DNA from: Boswellia sacra
Lineage: Eukaryota; Streptophyta; Magnoliopsida; Sapindales; Burseraceae
Direction: 5' to 3'
Assembly: GCA_013180625.2 (NCBI GenBank)
Contig: SNVD02009651.1
Coordinates: forward strand, 186,001 to 250,000
DNA: 64,000 nucleotides
Each line of letters starts with the position of its first letter. Within the stretch, counting starts at the first letter, position 1. The position numbers and the translations under genes are program-made. The notes under the pieces are model-generated. The model was not told the DNA's origin. It saw only the letters and a program-made list of their open reading frames with translations, and made no database searches. Positions 1 to 15,411 of the stretch are shown in pieces.

Positions 1-654
1 CCGCTGGGTTCGATTAGGTGGTGAGTTCCCACACCACCACCACCACCACCCCCCCGGCGAATAGGTCAGGTACTAAGAGAAAATAACTGAAATGATCAGG
101 TTCTAAAAAACAAACCAAAAATATAGATAACCCGATAGTTTATACATAATTTTAATTTAAGATGCCATGTGTCATTATATTATTCACAAGAAAACATGAT
201 GTATATATTTTGTGTATACACCCAAACAAAATCCACTTTCTAAAACTCCTAAATTTTATTTTAATTTCCTAAATCAAATATCAAACCTTATAATAAACCT
301 AAAGTTGTCAAACTCCATCTATTCACCCTCCTACGCTGCTCAGCCTCAATCGCAGACTCACCCATGACTCCATCTCGAAATCTCATCATAAATCTGTCTC
401 AAACAGCGACCTCACTGTGACTCCATCCCTACCTCTCATCTCACGGTGACTCCATCTGCATTTCTCATCTCAAGGTGACTCATTTCCATCTCTCATCTCA
501 TTGTGACACCATCTCCCCATGATCAATGATGCAGCACTGACTCCACCTCCATGGCATTCCATGAACACCGGCTAAACCCAACCCATGAATAACCCTACTT
601 CCTATCAAGCATGTCATCGTAACTTTAAAATCTGGAAGTATAAAGGATGTAAAA

Positions 655-694
<40 letters not shown>

Positions 695-1122
695 GAACAT
701 TATTGTAACAATTTTAGTGCCACAATGTGTGCAGCTAAAAGAGAAAACTTCATTCCTTAAAATGTTAAATACATGATTTTTTCATGTAATTGTAGCTTTG
801 CTACCTGCGAGTGCATAATTATATGTTTGATGATTATGATAAGTATGTGAACATGAAGAAATGTCGAAAGTACAAGAAGCATAACCATACAAATAGATTG
901 CTCAATTAAATTTAAAATTCCTTTTAATATGAATCATTAGAAGGAGTTTCCTACACAAATTATTCTTATCATGGTAAAAAGTAACACAGAATACAAGGGA
1001 ACATCATGAAAGAATGAAGAATGCCTCTTAGGTGGTGGATTAAGAGACAGATTTCATTATTATTTTTTAAATAAATTTGTGTAGATGAGAAATAATCAAA
1101 GTGATAAGATGCTAGTTAAAAC
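1..1122. other. Long intron or flank of the cap methyltransferase gene, no exon recognised
   Basis: This stretch lies 3' of the last visible exon of the minus-strand cap methyltransferase gene and is probably its next intron, since that exon ends at a GT donor. I find no continuation of the methyltransferase protein here. It holds an (AAT)n microsatellite at about 656-690. A CT-rich stretch at about 320-560 repeats phrases like 'ctcatctca.ggtgactcc' four or so times, a degenerate short tandem repeat that may belong to a transposon leader. Nothing else is supported. Confidence 0.5.
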
Positions 1123-3239
1123 CTTCTCTAAGCTTCTTAATTATCACATTGGCATCTGGCATTGTTCCAATGAAGGTGCCTCCTGGACGAAGTAAAGCTG
1201 ATACATTGGCTAATGCCCGTCGTGCGCGTGCCTCAGTAGACCAGGAATAATGCATGGCAAACTGCAAAATTAAAGCATTTATCATTCATAATCTACAAGG
1301 CTGCTGAAGAAGCCCTATCAAATTCATGTTCAGCATTTAAGTGAAATACTAGAAATTGGCAAGCGCATAATGCCGCATTATTACTTTAAAAAGGTACTTG
1401 TGTTCAGAAACTTAATATCATTAAAGGAACAGTTCCTGGATTCTCTAAATAGAATAACTGGATGTTTCAAAATCAATAATAACTGTAAAATTTTCAAGAC
1501 TTTTCACATTTAAGATGACAAGAGTGTATCATTCACCTGGCAACTGCAAATATCAAACGGTGCATCATCTGCTAAGACTTTGTCCAAGCGAACCTGATAT
1601 CATCCATAAATAGAAAAAATTACTAATACTTCCAGAGGCATATCTATAAAGTACTCATTCTGCTAATTAAACAGCAGGTCATAAGTCGGTTATTTGGTGA
1701 TGCACTGAATACTCTTCTGCTTAATACTGCCATAGTACATGTTTATTTTAATTGATACCTTTTTTTAATTAAAAGAAAAGAAAAGAAAAGAAAAGTAAGC
1801 AAAAAGTAACTAAAGTAGCAAGAAAGATGCATTTTTCACATACTAGCTATCACTTCTGGAATTACCTCAAAACAGTCACCACATATAAGACGAGCAGGAA
1901 AACTGAACTTTTTACGACGCTGATGTTGGTCTGCGTCACCGTTATAACGGGTACGACAGTCTTCTATCTGTACATTCATGATGGGCACAGAAATTAATTA
2001 GCAAACAGTGTAAAACATGTATTAGAAGGAATATCTGACAAAGAAGACAGCCATCAGAAAACAATGAGCTTGATTAAAGATATAGCATTTGGTCATAAAA
2101 AATGTATAGAGAAGGGTTATCCATGGAGGACATCTCATTCATAATACTCTCACATTTAGAACTCCTCATTTTATAAAAACATGTTGTGCCCACTGGCCCA
2201 CAACTGGAAGAAATCAACAAGCACTGGCTCAATTATGTAGCATATAAATCATAATGCTTATAGCTAATATGCCTAAGCAAAAGGGTGACAAGGAACTGAA
2301 TGCACTTACTGAGCCTTCAGCTATATCAATGCCAACATAATATCCAACTTTTGCCTTGTCCCATTTGATGAGATCACCACCCTAATGCACCAATGAAGAG
2401 AAAATCCATCACGGGAAAGGAATAGGATTTGAGAATTTGTGCATAACAAGGGATCTAAAACAAACCTTGCCACAGGCAAGATCAAGAACAGCATCCCCTC
2501 GGCGAGTATAGAGCTGAACCAAGACACTTTTAATCTGTTCATCAAAACAAGGAGTAGTCTCCTAGAATTACTTACACTTCAACTAAATAATGTTGATGAT
2601 AAGTTAAAGTGCATTTCATAAGATTACAAGGCATACCCAGTTGTTAAGTTTCTTCAAGTGAATGATTGGACTTGCTTCTCGTTCTTCCAACGTTTGATTA
2701 GTCCTCGCACTATAATGGTCAGCCACTTTCCGCGCAAAAATCTTTGTGCTTTCATCCTCCAAAAATTGAGCATCACCTAAAAAAACCACATCAAGTACTT
2801 AACTTACTCCTTTTATTCACTAAATTAAGAAACACTTAAAATCAATACTACATTCAAAAGAAAAAAAGAAAAAGCTGAAACTTTCTCTTAACTGAAATTC
2901 AACAACATAAACTAAACATTCAAAGTTATCTATTTTTTTTTCAGTTTCCTAATTTTTCTTGGCCACCAACCAAAAGCTAACCCTTCTTAACTCTCAAAAC
3001 CCATCTCCTGACAATCAACATATGAATCAAGTAACCAACAAAATCATGCAAAAAAAACCATCTTGTAACAAATATATTATTAAAAAACAATTATAAACGA
3101 AAAAAAACATAATTAAAGAAGAAATTAACAAGAGAACCACAAAAGGATTAATAGCAAAATTACTTTCTGTGTTGTGCTTGAATCTGGATTGAGGTGGGCC
3201 GTCAGAGGACGAGGGAGAATCTCGGTATCCTCGTTTCAT
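1123..3239 (-). CDS. mRNA cap guanine-N7 methyltransferase, 5' seven exons (partial)
   Basis: The product transfers methyl from S-adenosylmethionine to N7 of the 5' cap guanosine of nuclear mRNA. Exons on the minus strand are 3239-3164, 2776-2637, 2534-2466, 2381-2310, 1967-1866, 1593-1537 and 1261-1123; they join in frame to 218 codons plus one base with GT-AG introns. The start is the ATG at 3239, giving MKRGYRDSPSSS like the plant family; an in-frame TTG lies just upstream. Visible motifs are the SAM-binding LDLACGKGGDL joined across exons 3 and 4 and YYVGIDIAEGS in exon 4. Exon 6 holds FDICSCQ, and exon 7 begins FAMHYSW and contains LLRPGGTFIGTMPDANVI. The family is about 350-370 residues, so roughly 40% (the C-terminal cap-binding part) lies beyond position 1. 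No stop or frameshift is visible. Identification rests on remembered similarity to Arabidopsis cap methyltransferase 1. Confidence 0.9.
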
Positions 3240-4619
3240 GGCCAATTATTCTATTAATAACGATAAATATGATGATATGGTGGTTGTACAAGAAAAATAA
3301 AAACAAAGAAAGTGCTTTTTTGTTTTGTTTTAAAAGGTTTCAGATTGATTTAGAAGACATAAGTGAATGAAGAGAGCAAAACTGAACAGAATTTGAGTTT
3401 GTTGGATGCGTTTAGCGCCGTATTGTGGTCTGGGCAATAAGAACTCAAACCAGGAACATTTTAACTACTGTGCATTTGTTACCACTAGATCCTCAGACCC
3501 AGAAAATTAGGCCCTGTTTGGAACTTTGGGTTAAGAATGTTACTTGCCTTTCATTCACTTTATAGCTTATTTTTGTTATTGTTTGATTATTTATTTATTT
3601 ATTTTTGTTGTTTCCATCCTGTCTTTTAAATCATTTAAAAGTTTCAAATTACATATTTATTTTTAAAATATGATTTTCGATAAATAAATAAATAATTATG
3701 CAATTTCCTCAGGGTGATTTTCTAAACTTTTTTTTAATTTATTTTATGCTTGCGTACAAAACGGCACCGTTCGCCTGAGATTGCCCTGAGTCGGCGGTCG
3801 CTTTCACTGCGCACCGTTGCAATACGCATGGAATCTCAAATTGTACGATCAACCTGACTTCTGTTATTAACGAAAAGCTAAGATTGAGTTTGAAAGTGCT
3901 TCTGTTCTATTCTATTCAATGGGATTAATCACTTTTGCTTGATTCTGCTGCTAAATGTCGATAAAGACACACCCCACAAACTTTTTCTGTTATGAGCTTT
4001 TTTAGGAAGCACTTCTAAGCACTTCTTTTAACTCAAAAACTTGTTTTTATTATCTAAAACCTTATTATTATTATTTTAACATAATAAAAAAAGTAATTCC
4101 GCATGCACAGTAAAACTATTGATTTTTTTTTATTGAGGTTGATTATTTGCATTTCATTTTCACTTTATTGTTTCCATTACAATTTTCTTTTTCAATCGAT
4201 TACCATGTACACATATTACACATCTAGCAATTTTAGCCACATATAGCGTTAGAAGGGACCTTAATATAATACAGAAAATACAATGAACAGTTCATCAAAC
4301 TTCGAATCTTTGTCAGTCACTCCTGGAAATTGATAAGGGCTCAGGTTGTCTTTGTTAATTGGGCCACTATCCTGAAATGGGTTGAGTTGAATTTATTTGA
4401 ATATAGAGAATGGACAGAAGTTGATCCTCCGAAGTTAGCCATTGAGCACTTGTAGCTCCGGCGCTTGGTCTCAGCTTATTTTCAGTTTCATAGCAATTGA
4501 ACTTTAAGAAAAGAGTTAAAAAAAAAAAAATCCTCTTCTTTGATTTTTGCTTTTTATTTTTGGGTTTTGCATGAATGGTCGAACATCCGTGCTTGGTACA
4601 TTGTACAACGAGAAAAATA
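3240..4619. other. Intergenic: methyltransferase promoter side and beta-glucosidase 3' flank
   Basis: The stretch lies between the start of the methyltransferase and the stop of the beta-glucosidase, both on the minus strand. It is AT-rich, with a GC-richer patch at about 3755-3840. At about 3510 a 'ggccctgtttgg' phrase and at about 3990-4030 an 'agcttttttaggaagcacttct' type phrase resemble ends of common plant MITEs, but I could not pair them into one element with target duplications. No open frame here looks coding. Confidence 0.4.
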
Positions 4620-7644
<3,025 letters not shown>

Positions 7645-8739
7645 CGACACACAAAGGAAAAATTAACTTCTTATCTTTAAAGAGCTTTACAAAAAGACCA
7701 TCTGGGATTGAAAATATAACAAAAAGAGTGTTAGTTATCGTAGTTGTAAAGATGAAGAAATACGTTTGAAGAAAAAATGGGCAAAAGCGACTGCAGGTTT
7801 TGACTTGCAATACAAGTCGCAGCTGGGGATACGCCAGAGTGGCTTGGAGAGGTTGCCTGAGGCTGAGTGACGAGGAGATTATTATATACAAAGAAAGTTT
7901 CAGGAAACTCCGGAACCCACATAGAAAATATATATTATCATGCACAGAAATTGGTTGAGATGACACGCAAGATGACCACAAGGCATTTTTTTCTTCTGGG
8001 AATAAACAAAAGCTTCAAGGGTGTTAGAATCTTTAGGTTCCTTGTCAACTTACAGGCTACAGGAACAGGATTTAGTTGGTGAGTTGAGAAGTATACTTTA
8101 TATACATAATTTATACTTTTTCAATTCAATATTAGTTTACCAAGATTGTCACCGGCCCTGACCTTCAAATTGATTGGATTTTCTATTGATCACCTTTTAC
8201 TATCTTAAAAGTTGACAAACTGAAAGAGTTAATTTCAGATGAGATCATTTTATCCAAAAAGGAAGGAATTAAGCACTTGACAGGATGAGAGCAGAGCAGA
8301 GCACAGCAGAACACTGCACTTGCCATAATTGTCAATCTAAAGTTGATTAATACTAATATAGTCTCTGCTTGCACGACTCCATTTAGAAATTTCAAGCTTA
8401 ATCTTAGTTTAATTGGTTGAGATTTAATTTGTTTAGTCAAAATTTATTGCATATGCGTGTATGTTCACATGAAAGACATGGATAATTGCGTATTGCTCTT
8501 CACCATTTACAATGCATATTAATCATTTAGTAACTAATTTATTTATATTTATTTATTTTTTTTAAAAAATCATATAGACATATGATCAATTTATATTTAT
8601 AATAATTATTTTATACAACATGATAGGATAAAATATGTTAAAATTATAATTTTTTGTATGAGTCGGTTTGTGGGCCAGGTGGGCCCTTGCTAGTTCGGCT
8701 CAGGCTTGGATTTATTTACAGCCTTAGTATCTTGTAGAT
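7645..8739. other. Beta-glucosidase upstream region
   Basis: This stretch lies upstream of the GH1 start and ends where the inverted duplication begins. A TATA-like 'tatactttatatacataa' lies near 8090, rather far (about 440 bp) from the start codon. No coding frame is convincing. Confidence 0.35.
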
Positions 8740-9890
8740 TCACACCGGCCGAATTGGGTATCGTGACTGGGTAATGTTGGACTTGCAACAAGGGCCCAAG
8801 AGCCCATCTGCTGCCACCTCCCACACCCGATTTCTGGCTATTATGAGTTTCGGGCAGTATGAAATAAGAAATAAATAAAAAATATTGTTATTATTATGTA
8901 AATAATCAAACTAGTACGAGGATGATACAGGAAAATAACAGAATTTGAGGGGGGAGAAAGGAAGGTAGGATTGGGCTTTTATTATGCCTCAAAAGAAGCT
9001 TGAAAATGGGACAAAATGATCTTGCCCGAAAGTGCATTTATATTGTATAGGCAATAGAATTTTGGCTTCACAAATAATAAAATATTGAGTTGCGTTGTGT
9101 GGCTCTTGATTGCGAGTACAAGTGTTGCATTGGAATTGAGATTGTAGAGTGTGGCATTAGAGTTTGCTTCCTGGCTCAAACTGATGCATATCACACGGGA
9201 TTCATCACAAGCGCTCGGCTGCCTGGCTTTGCATCAAGTCAACTCACTCGTTACACGCAATTTCATCATCTCACTCTATGCAACTCACAACTCTCCTCAA
9301 AGCACATCACGCCAAGTTGATAACTCTTCCACATTGCTTAATAAAATCAGTCTTGGAAAGCAATTGAGTGGTACTAGAGATCCAACATCAACTTTATTTT
9401 ATCTCAGAACATGTACATTTATTACATTTATAAAATGATATATATAGAATTAGATCCTCTCATTTTCTCTTGAGTTACTGGGGCTCACATAATTATTATA
9501 ATATATTAATTTCATAATGATTTAATAAATAATATTTATTTATTAATAACAATAAATAAAGCACTTTTATTAATAATACTATTATATAATTTATGTTAAA
9601 ATAATATAAATTATTATGATAATAATTATAATATTATATAATAATAATTTTAATAAATTATGTTAAAATAATAAAACTTAATAAAAAAATTTATTGTTTT
9701 ATTAATAGCAGTTTTATTAATAATTTATTATTTTAACATAATTTATATTTATTTATTCTTAACACTCTTATTAATATTTATTTATTAATAATTTATTATT
9801 TTAACATAATTTATTTGTTTGTTACATAAATATAATTATTATAATAATCATGTTTGATGTCTGATTATTTTATGATTTAATATATTTAAG
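8740..9890. repeat. Inverted repeat segment A, left copy (partner 17450-18612)
   Basis: The segment reads, in reverse complement, nearly base for base like 17450-18612. Matching landmarks are 'gactgggtaatgttggac' at about 8767, the long frame around 9090-9438, and the AT-rich 'ttattaataatttattatt' tracts. The mirrored frames (9151-9438 plus and 17919-18206 minus) differ by only a few residues, yet match no protein I know. I treat them as preserved by recent duplication, not by coding function. The segment is absent from the far right (beyond 23612), so two copies exist for A and three for segment B. Confidence 0.85.
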
Positions 9891-10920
9891 AAATTTTACA
9901 TGCAATATCTTGTTAGGCTAAATTTGAGTATAAATCTTGTAAACGCTATTAGACTAAGCTTTTGAAATTCCCATTGCAAAATAATAAAATAGACTGGCCA
10001 TATATAGGAACTCAAATATATTAAACCATATATAGGAACTCAAATATATTAAATTTCTTAACCTAGAGCTTTTTTACTTAAAACAAGCAAACAAATAAAT
10101 AAATAAATCCTTAACTACACACAAAATACTTCCTATATACATTATACCATGAGTGCAACAGCATACAACTAACAAAACATAAGAAAGACTTTTAAGTACA
10201 AGTCCAGTGTGGAAAATGAAAAGATTGATGTTGTACATGTTCAAAGTGTTTTTGTATACATAACATCAAATGTTACATGTTGAAAAGACTTCTTAAACCA
10301 ATGGCAACATGGAAGCTCACATGAATAACAATTTTAATTTCAACAAAATGCACAAATATACGCACATAAAAGTTTAAATCTAATAACATACAACAACATC
10401 CAACACTTTTGGTTATATATATATATATATGTATATATGTATATACATATATATATGTATATACATACACATATATATGTATATATCTATGTATATATGT
10501 ATATATATATACATTACATACACATATATATACATACATACATACATACATATATACATATATACATAGATATATACATATATATGTGTATGTATATGTA
10601 TATATCTATGTATATATGTATATATATATACATTACATACACATATATACATACATACATACATACATATATACATATATACATAGATATATACATATAT
10701 ATGTGTATGTATATGTATATATCTATGTATATATGTATATATATATGTATGTATGTATGTGTGTGTGTGTGTGTAGATATACGTATATGGGCAAGTATAG
10801 CATATTATTCAAACTTCAAATTAATAATATACAATGTATATGAACACGCAAGGTAAAACTAAAATTAATCAATATACAAACAATTTCCTTTAGAAGTATA
10901 TATACTGTTAAATGAAAAAT
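9891..10920. repeat. Inverted repeat segment B, left copy (partners 16697-17450 and 22855-23612)
   Basis: This segment recurs inverted at 16697-17450 and at 22855-23612. Landmarks are the doubled 'aactcaaatatatt' at about 10010-10050, 'catacaacaacatccaac' at about 10387 and 'caatttcctttagaagtat' at about 10880. In the left copy it abuts the 3' flank of the intact terpene synthase. In the right copy it abuts the 3' flank of the broken one. The middle copy abuts a 5' terpene synthase relic instead. Confidence 0.85.
10415..10770. repeat. Expanded TA/TG/TAC tandem repeat with internal palindromes
   Basis: About 340 bp consist only of tata, gtat and catac steps. A unit of about 120 bp starting near 10480 is repeated near 10597 and partly near 10714; each unit is itself close to palindromic (tgtatatatctatgtatata against tatatacatagatatataca). 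The two other copies of segment B carry much shorter tracts at this place (16850-16930 and 22995-23075), so the array expanded, or the others shrank, after the duplication. Open frames read through it are low-complexity artefacts. Confidence 0.85.
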
Positions 10921-11415
10921 GTACCAACATGTTTTGGTTGCATATCGTTAAATTTTACATACAACAATATAACATAATCTTATACGTTTGCAATTTGTCA
11001 CTTTAACCAAAAGCATAAGCTAGTAGATGTGGGATCAATATTAGTTTTATCTTTCAACCATTGCTAAGTGGTAAGACACATTTATTTTCTTTTAATGAAA
11101 TGTATAATATTAATAGTTATGAGATCACCATTTTGTTGTCATTTTGATACACATTTCTTGATCTATAACACATAAGATTGCCAATCATTCATGTTATAAT
11201 CAACTTGATGAGAGAAGTAACAACAACAAGAACAACAATTTGGTTGTTAATTTTTAGCACATGGTACTTATTAATTTCCTTTCTAATGTTACAAGATCCC
11301 CGTCATTTTGTCATTGCCGTGTATGTATATATATTTCCTAATTTATGAAAGTTGTTTTGAAATTATTCATATTTTACATACTTTGTGGAAGAAGTAACAA
11401 CAAGAATAATCATGA
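10921..11415. other. 3' flank of terpene synthase 1
   Basis: The stretch is AT-rich and has an inverted match at about 22350-22855 downstream of the second terpene synthase. No gene is seen. It is presumably the 3' untranslated region and terminator side of the minus-strand gene. Confidence 0.6.
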
Positions 11416-12428
11416 TCATATGGAAATAGGATCAACAAGCAATGATGAAATTCTATCCTTGGTTTTCCCGGAAGAATAAGTGTAACCATCTCCGTTTTGG
11501 TATAAGATCTCCATCATTCGAGCAAAATTTAACGATGGAAGAAGCAGAGGTAGAGGGAAATGGTTGGGCTTTTGAATTTCTTCATTAATGTTCTGCCATG
11601 CGGTATCCACCATTTCTTTCAGTGTATTGCATGCTTCTTCCTCAGATACATTGTGCTCTTTCATGTAACATTGTACACCTGATGGTGCATCTCCTCTCTC
11701 TTGCTCCACCTTCACAATGATGATGATGATAATAATAATAATAAAATCAAGTAATTAATTAAAAGTGTAATTACTAGCTAGCTAGTTTAGTTGCCTGAGG
11801 ATCACTTGTGTACCTTGTAAGTGTGGATGTCATCAACGAGCCGAGCAATTAAAGCAGAAGATCTAACGATTCTAGGAACACTGATTGCCCAGTTGAAGGC
11901 TTCTCTTGTTGCCACCTCATCTTCTAACCCTAGAAGAGCTTGGACAATAAGCATAGGATATCCACTGCTCATGACTGAAATCTCCAAGAATTCCTCAAAT
12001 GTTGGTACATATTTAGTGTTGAACCAAATTGATTCCACAAAGTAAGCCCTGACCAGGCCTTTCATCTGAGTAGAATAATTAATGAAACAATTAATCACTT
12101 GAACTACGTACTAATATAGTTACCTCTTCTGCTAGCAACACTAATAAGAACTAATATTGATATAATCTCATGTATAATAATATGGATATATAAGAGATCA
12201 ATCTTACTGCCTCTTTTGCATAGCATACACGATAAGATTGTCTTTCGTTCAGTAGCTGCTTCTCCATTTCCCTGACAACATCTAAGAGGGCAGTGTAACA
12301 TACTTGCATGTATTCGGGTAAATCACTTGCAGCCACAAGTTCCCACCTAATTGAATCAAGTCATATTTAAATTAATAAATGTTTCTCCATTCTATTTATG
12401 GCAGAGAAAAAATGCATGCATGCTTGGT

Positions 12429-12469
<41 letters not shown>

Positions 12470-14392
12470 CACAAACCTCTCGATTGCCTCCGTGAATAAT
12501 TTGAGTTCTTCTAGGGTACCATACACATCATAAATGTCATCTATAACAGAGGCTATTGCTATCATTTTGGTCATATATTTTCTACTCTCAGAATATTTAG
12601 GCTCAAACTGAACTCCTAATATCCAAAAGTAAAACTCCACCAGCCTATCCCTCGCAAATGGTAGCTTTGATGCAAAATCAACATCCTTCCACCACCTACA
12701 AATCAAGACACACTTGCTAGTTATTATAAAGGAAGAGCAAAGAACCAATGATAAAGTTTATATATATGATAATTCCAAGTTAGTGGAATGATATCAATAT
12801 ATGATCATGAAATGATCAAATAACTATTTATCTATACATATAGATTCACTTTTCACCTTGAGATGTCACCTAGCTCTCTTCGATGCATTGTCTGTAAACG
12901 ATTGAAATCCAACATTGCAAGCTCTAACAACTGATCATTTCGAGTTGCATCTGCTTCATAGATAGAGATGTAGTGCCTTGCTTCCAATCTCTGCATTCGT
13001 TTGTGCAAGGGTATCTCAAGGGAGTGATTCACTTGCTTAGCGACAGAAGAGCTTAAATAGGGCAACTTTGCTTTCAAGTTCGCCCTTGAAAATTCAAAGG
13101 CTTGTTCCAATATGTCTTCCCCATGCAACCTCAAATGCGATGTGTCAAACAAACACAACAAAGCTCTTGCATCACCTCTCAACATGGCCTTAAATTCCCC
13201 TTTATCGTCTACAAACTGCTTGAACACATCTATTAATTTGAAAAAGCAAAAATATTTTATATAAAATAAACTATAAAATCAACTGGTTATATATATGTAT
13301 GGACAAAGAACTAATTGCTTGATTATTACCTGAAGACACATTATAACCTTGTTGCCTTAGAAGCCGAAAGCGGAGAGAAACAGTGTATAGTTCATTATCA
13401 TTGATGTTATCAATGTAATAGTTATTGTAGATTGACCGTAAGGCCTCTTTGATTTGATCTTCAAAGTGATAAGCAACACCGAGGCGTTGCAGTGCATCAA
13501 TGAGTGTTATTTCTTCCAGTGCTTTGCCTGTTGCATTGCTTAGCATCTTTTCAACATCTTCTTTGAGTATTTCAATTCTCTTCTCAACTTCAGGATCAGG
13601 CTTCTGCAACATAAAGTGTAAATTAATATTCGTATTTGTTAACCCATTTACTGATACAAAAGATAGGGGTTGGCTATTTAAAAGCACTTCCAAATTTCAG
13701 TTGTTTTGAACTTATTCCAATTATTTATTTCAATTATCTAATGACACTCGGTGTCAAATTACTGATTGTCGTCTTAAATTATTGGCCTAAATAGAATATT
13801 AAATCATATGCTTCTGATTATATATGCCAACTTGGTATATAATAACAATACTTTGTAGTAGCTAGGATTAATTATATCATCAATCCAACTTTTTGTATAT
13901 AAAACAATTTTAATTAACTACCTAAAAGTCCATGATATGCCTAAACTTATTAAAAAAGTAATATCAGAAAAAAGGAATTTAAAAAAAAATGTTTTTAAGT
14001 ACAATTAGTTTTGCTTTGATTTGCTTCTGCCTGGATCCTTAAATCAGTTTTAGTTACTATAATGCATACATACATACACATACATATATATCTTTTGCAA
14101 ATTTTGATCTTCACAAACCACAAAGAAAAATAAAAATAAGTATCTTGAATGCATAAAGATGCCTCTTCTATATATGAACATGAAAAGGGTGCAGTAGGAG
14201 AAAGAGATGATACATAGTATAAAACATTACCATATCCTGGGCCAAAACATCGATGAAATGATCACCCCAAACACTGGGGTGATAATTGGATGATCTACGA
14301 ATCACCTGCTCATCATCATTTCTACTTCCAGTTGATAATGTAGTATCATAATTTCCCAAAAACTTTGCATAAATAGATTTTGACACATCCAT
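11416..14392 (-). CDS. Sesquiterpene synthase, TPS-a type, intact, 7 exons
   Basis: A class I terpene cyclase that ionises farnesyl diphosphate in the cytosol to make a sesquiterpene; the product cannot be predicted. Exons (minus): 14392-14231, 13603-13330, 13229-12857, 12695-12477, 12346-12208, 12065-11814, 11709-11416, joining to 1713 bp, 570 residues, all GT-AG and in frame. The seven-exon layout and absence of a transit peptide fit TPS-a. RRX8W spans R32-W42, RDR is R285-R287, the Mg-binding DDIYD is D322-D326, and the second metal site DDIHTYKVE runs D467-E475. Both metal sites are complete, so activity is plausible. A TATA-like 'ctatatatatagtata' lies near 14510, about 120 bp upstream of the ATG. 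Intron 4 holds (AT)n and intron 6 a (TGA/TAA)n run. The gene is one arm of an inverted duplication; the partner copy at 19391-22346 is broken. Confidence 0.93.
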
Positions 14393-14848
14393 TACACCAA
14401 ATTAACAGATAATAATAATAATAATAATAATAATTTTCAAGAATAGTAATACGTCTATACTTTATGCTTGTTGCCTACGTTTTTTTGGTGTTATCGAAGT
14501 ATTGATCCCTATATATATAGTATACTTCTATCAAATGTTAAATTATTAATATTTTTTTCTACAGTGAAGTGATGATTCTAGGCCTTAGCACTTCTTGAAC
14601 AAAGGCCTATCCATTCTCCATCTTTAATTTCTAATCGACAGCCAATATCACATGTGTTGTAAAAAAGTTGACTATTGGCTCGCTATTCCTATAGAAGTTT
14701 AACTCATGGATTATGTTGTCCTTGTTTTTCTTTAATAAAATTATAAATAGGTGTTTAGAACGTCAATTTGCTATCAATTTGCATTTATTATTCAAAACAT
14801 TTTTCATTAAAAAAAAATATTACCACGCCAATAATATAGATTCTAGGA

Positions 14849-14889
<41 letters not shown>

Positions 14890-15030
14890 TGTATTTTTAG
14901 CTAGCTAGTATTCATCAAGATATATGATCTCTTTAAATTCTTAACCTAAACGGTATAAAATAAATAAGGTCATTATAAAAGCGTGCACGCGCACACACAC
15001 ACACACACTAACATTTTCAATAAGAAAAAA
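14393..15030. repeat. Inverted repeat segment C, left copy: terpene synthase upstream region (partner 18738-19390)
   Basis: The 5' flank of terpene synthase 1 reads inverted at 18738-19390. It carries (AAT)n at 14409-14432, (CA)n at 14851-14884 and a second (CA)n at about 14992-15008. The inverted match reaches the phrase 'gcgtgcacgcgcacac' near 14981 (right partner near 18755), then stops. A third, direct copy of its inner part lies at about 16196-16660. Confidence 0.85.
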
Positions 15031-15411
15031 GGCTACCCCACTAACAATAGTATTGTTGATTTTAGAACCACATATATATGTAGTTTTAGGTAGCTAGTAT
15101 TCATCAAGATATATGATCTCTTTAAATTCTCAACCTAAAGACATCCCAACTACATGCATTACACGTGATTATTTATTTTGTCATCATTTCATAAAAACAT
15201 ATTCTCTATGGATATTTTGTATTAGGAAAATTTTAACTAGAATAAAATAACTTTATTTTGTATTATAGTTGCATAAGAAGTTTTATATATGCATTGATCA
15301 TATCTCCCATTAGATTAGGATATTATTCTAGTATCATAGTTCACTTACGATACTAGTTCACTTAAGAGTATATTTTATTAGTGTTCTACTTCAGCGTCGC
15401 GCTTTTACAAC
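15031..15411. other. Centre of the inverted region with a short direct duplication
   Basis: At 15085-15136 the phrase 'ctagtattcatcaagatatatgatctctttaaattct' repeats the one at about 14907-14942, a degenerate direct duplication of roughly 190 bp. The rest (15140-15411) has no match elsewhere in the window and no gene. Confidence 0.5.

Noticed and set aside
3027..3245. Start of the cap methyltransferase at 3245 with two extra residues
   Set aside because: The codon at 3245 is TTG; the first ATG is at 3239 and gives the family-like MKRG start.
9090..9438. Open frames conserved between 9090-9438 (+) and 17919-18267 (-), suggesting a gene pair
   Set aside because: Identity is explained by the recent inverted duplication. 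Both overlapping frames are equally conserved, and there is no known domain or splice context.
10273..10856. Several overlapping open frames of 60-144 codons on both strands
   Set aside because: They are translations of TA/TG/TAC microsatellite sequence (repeated I-Y-V-C-M), not proteins.
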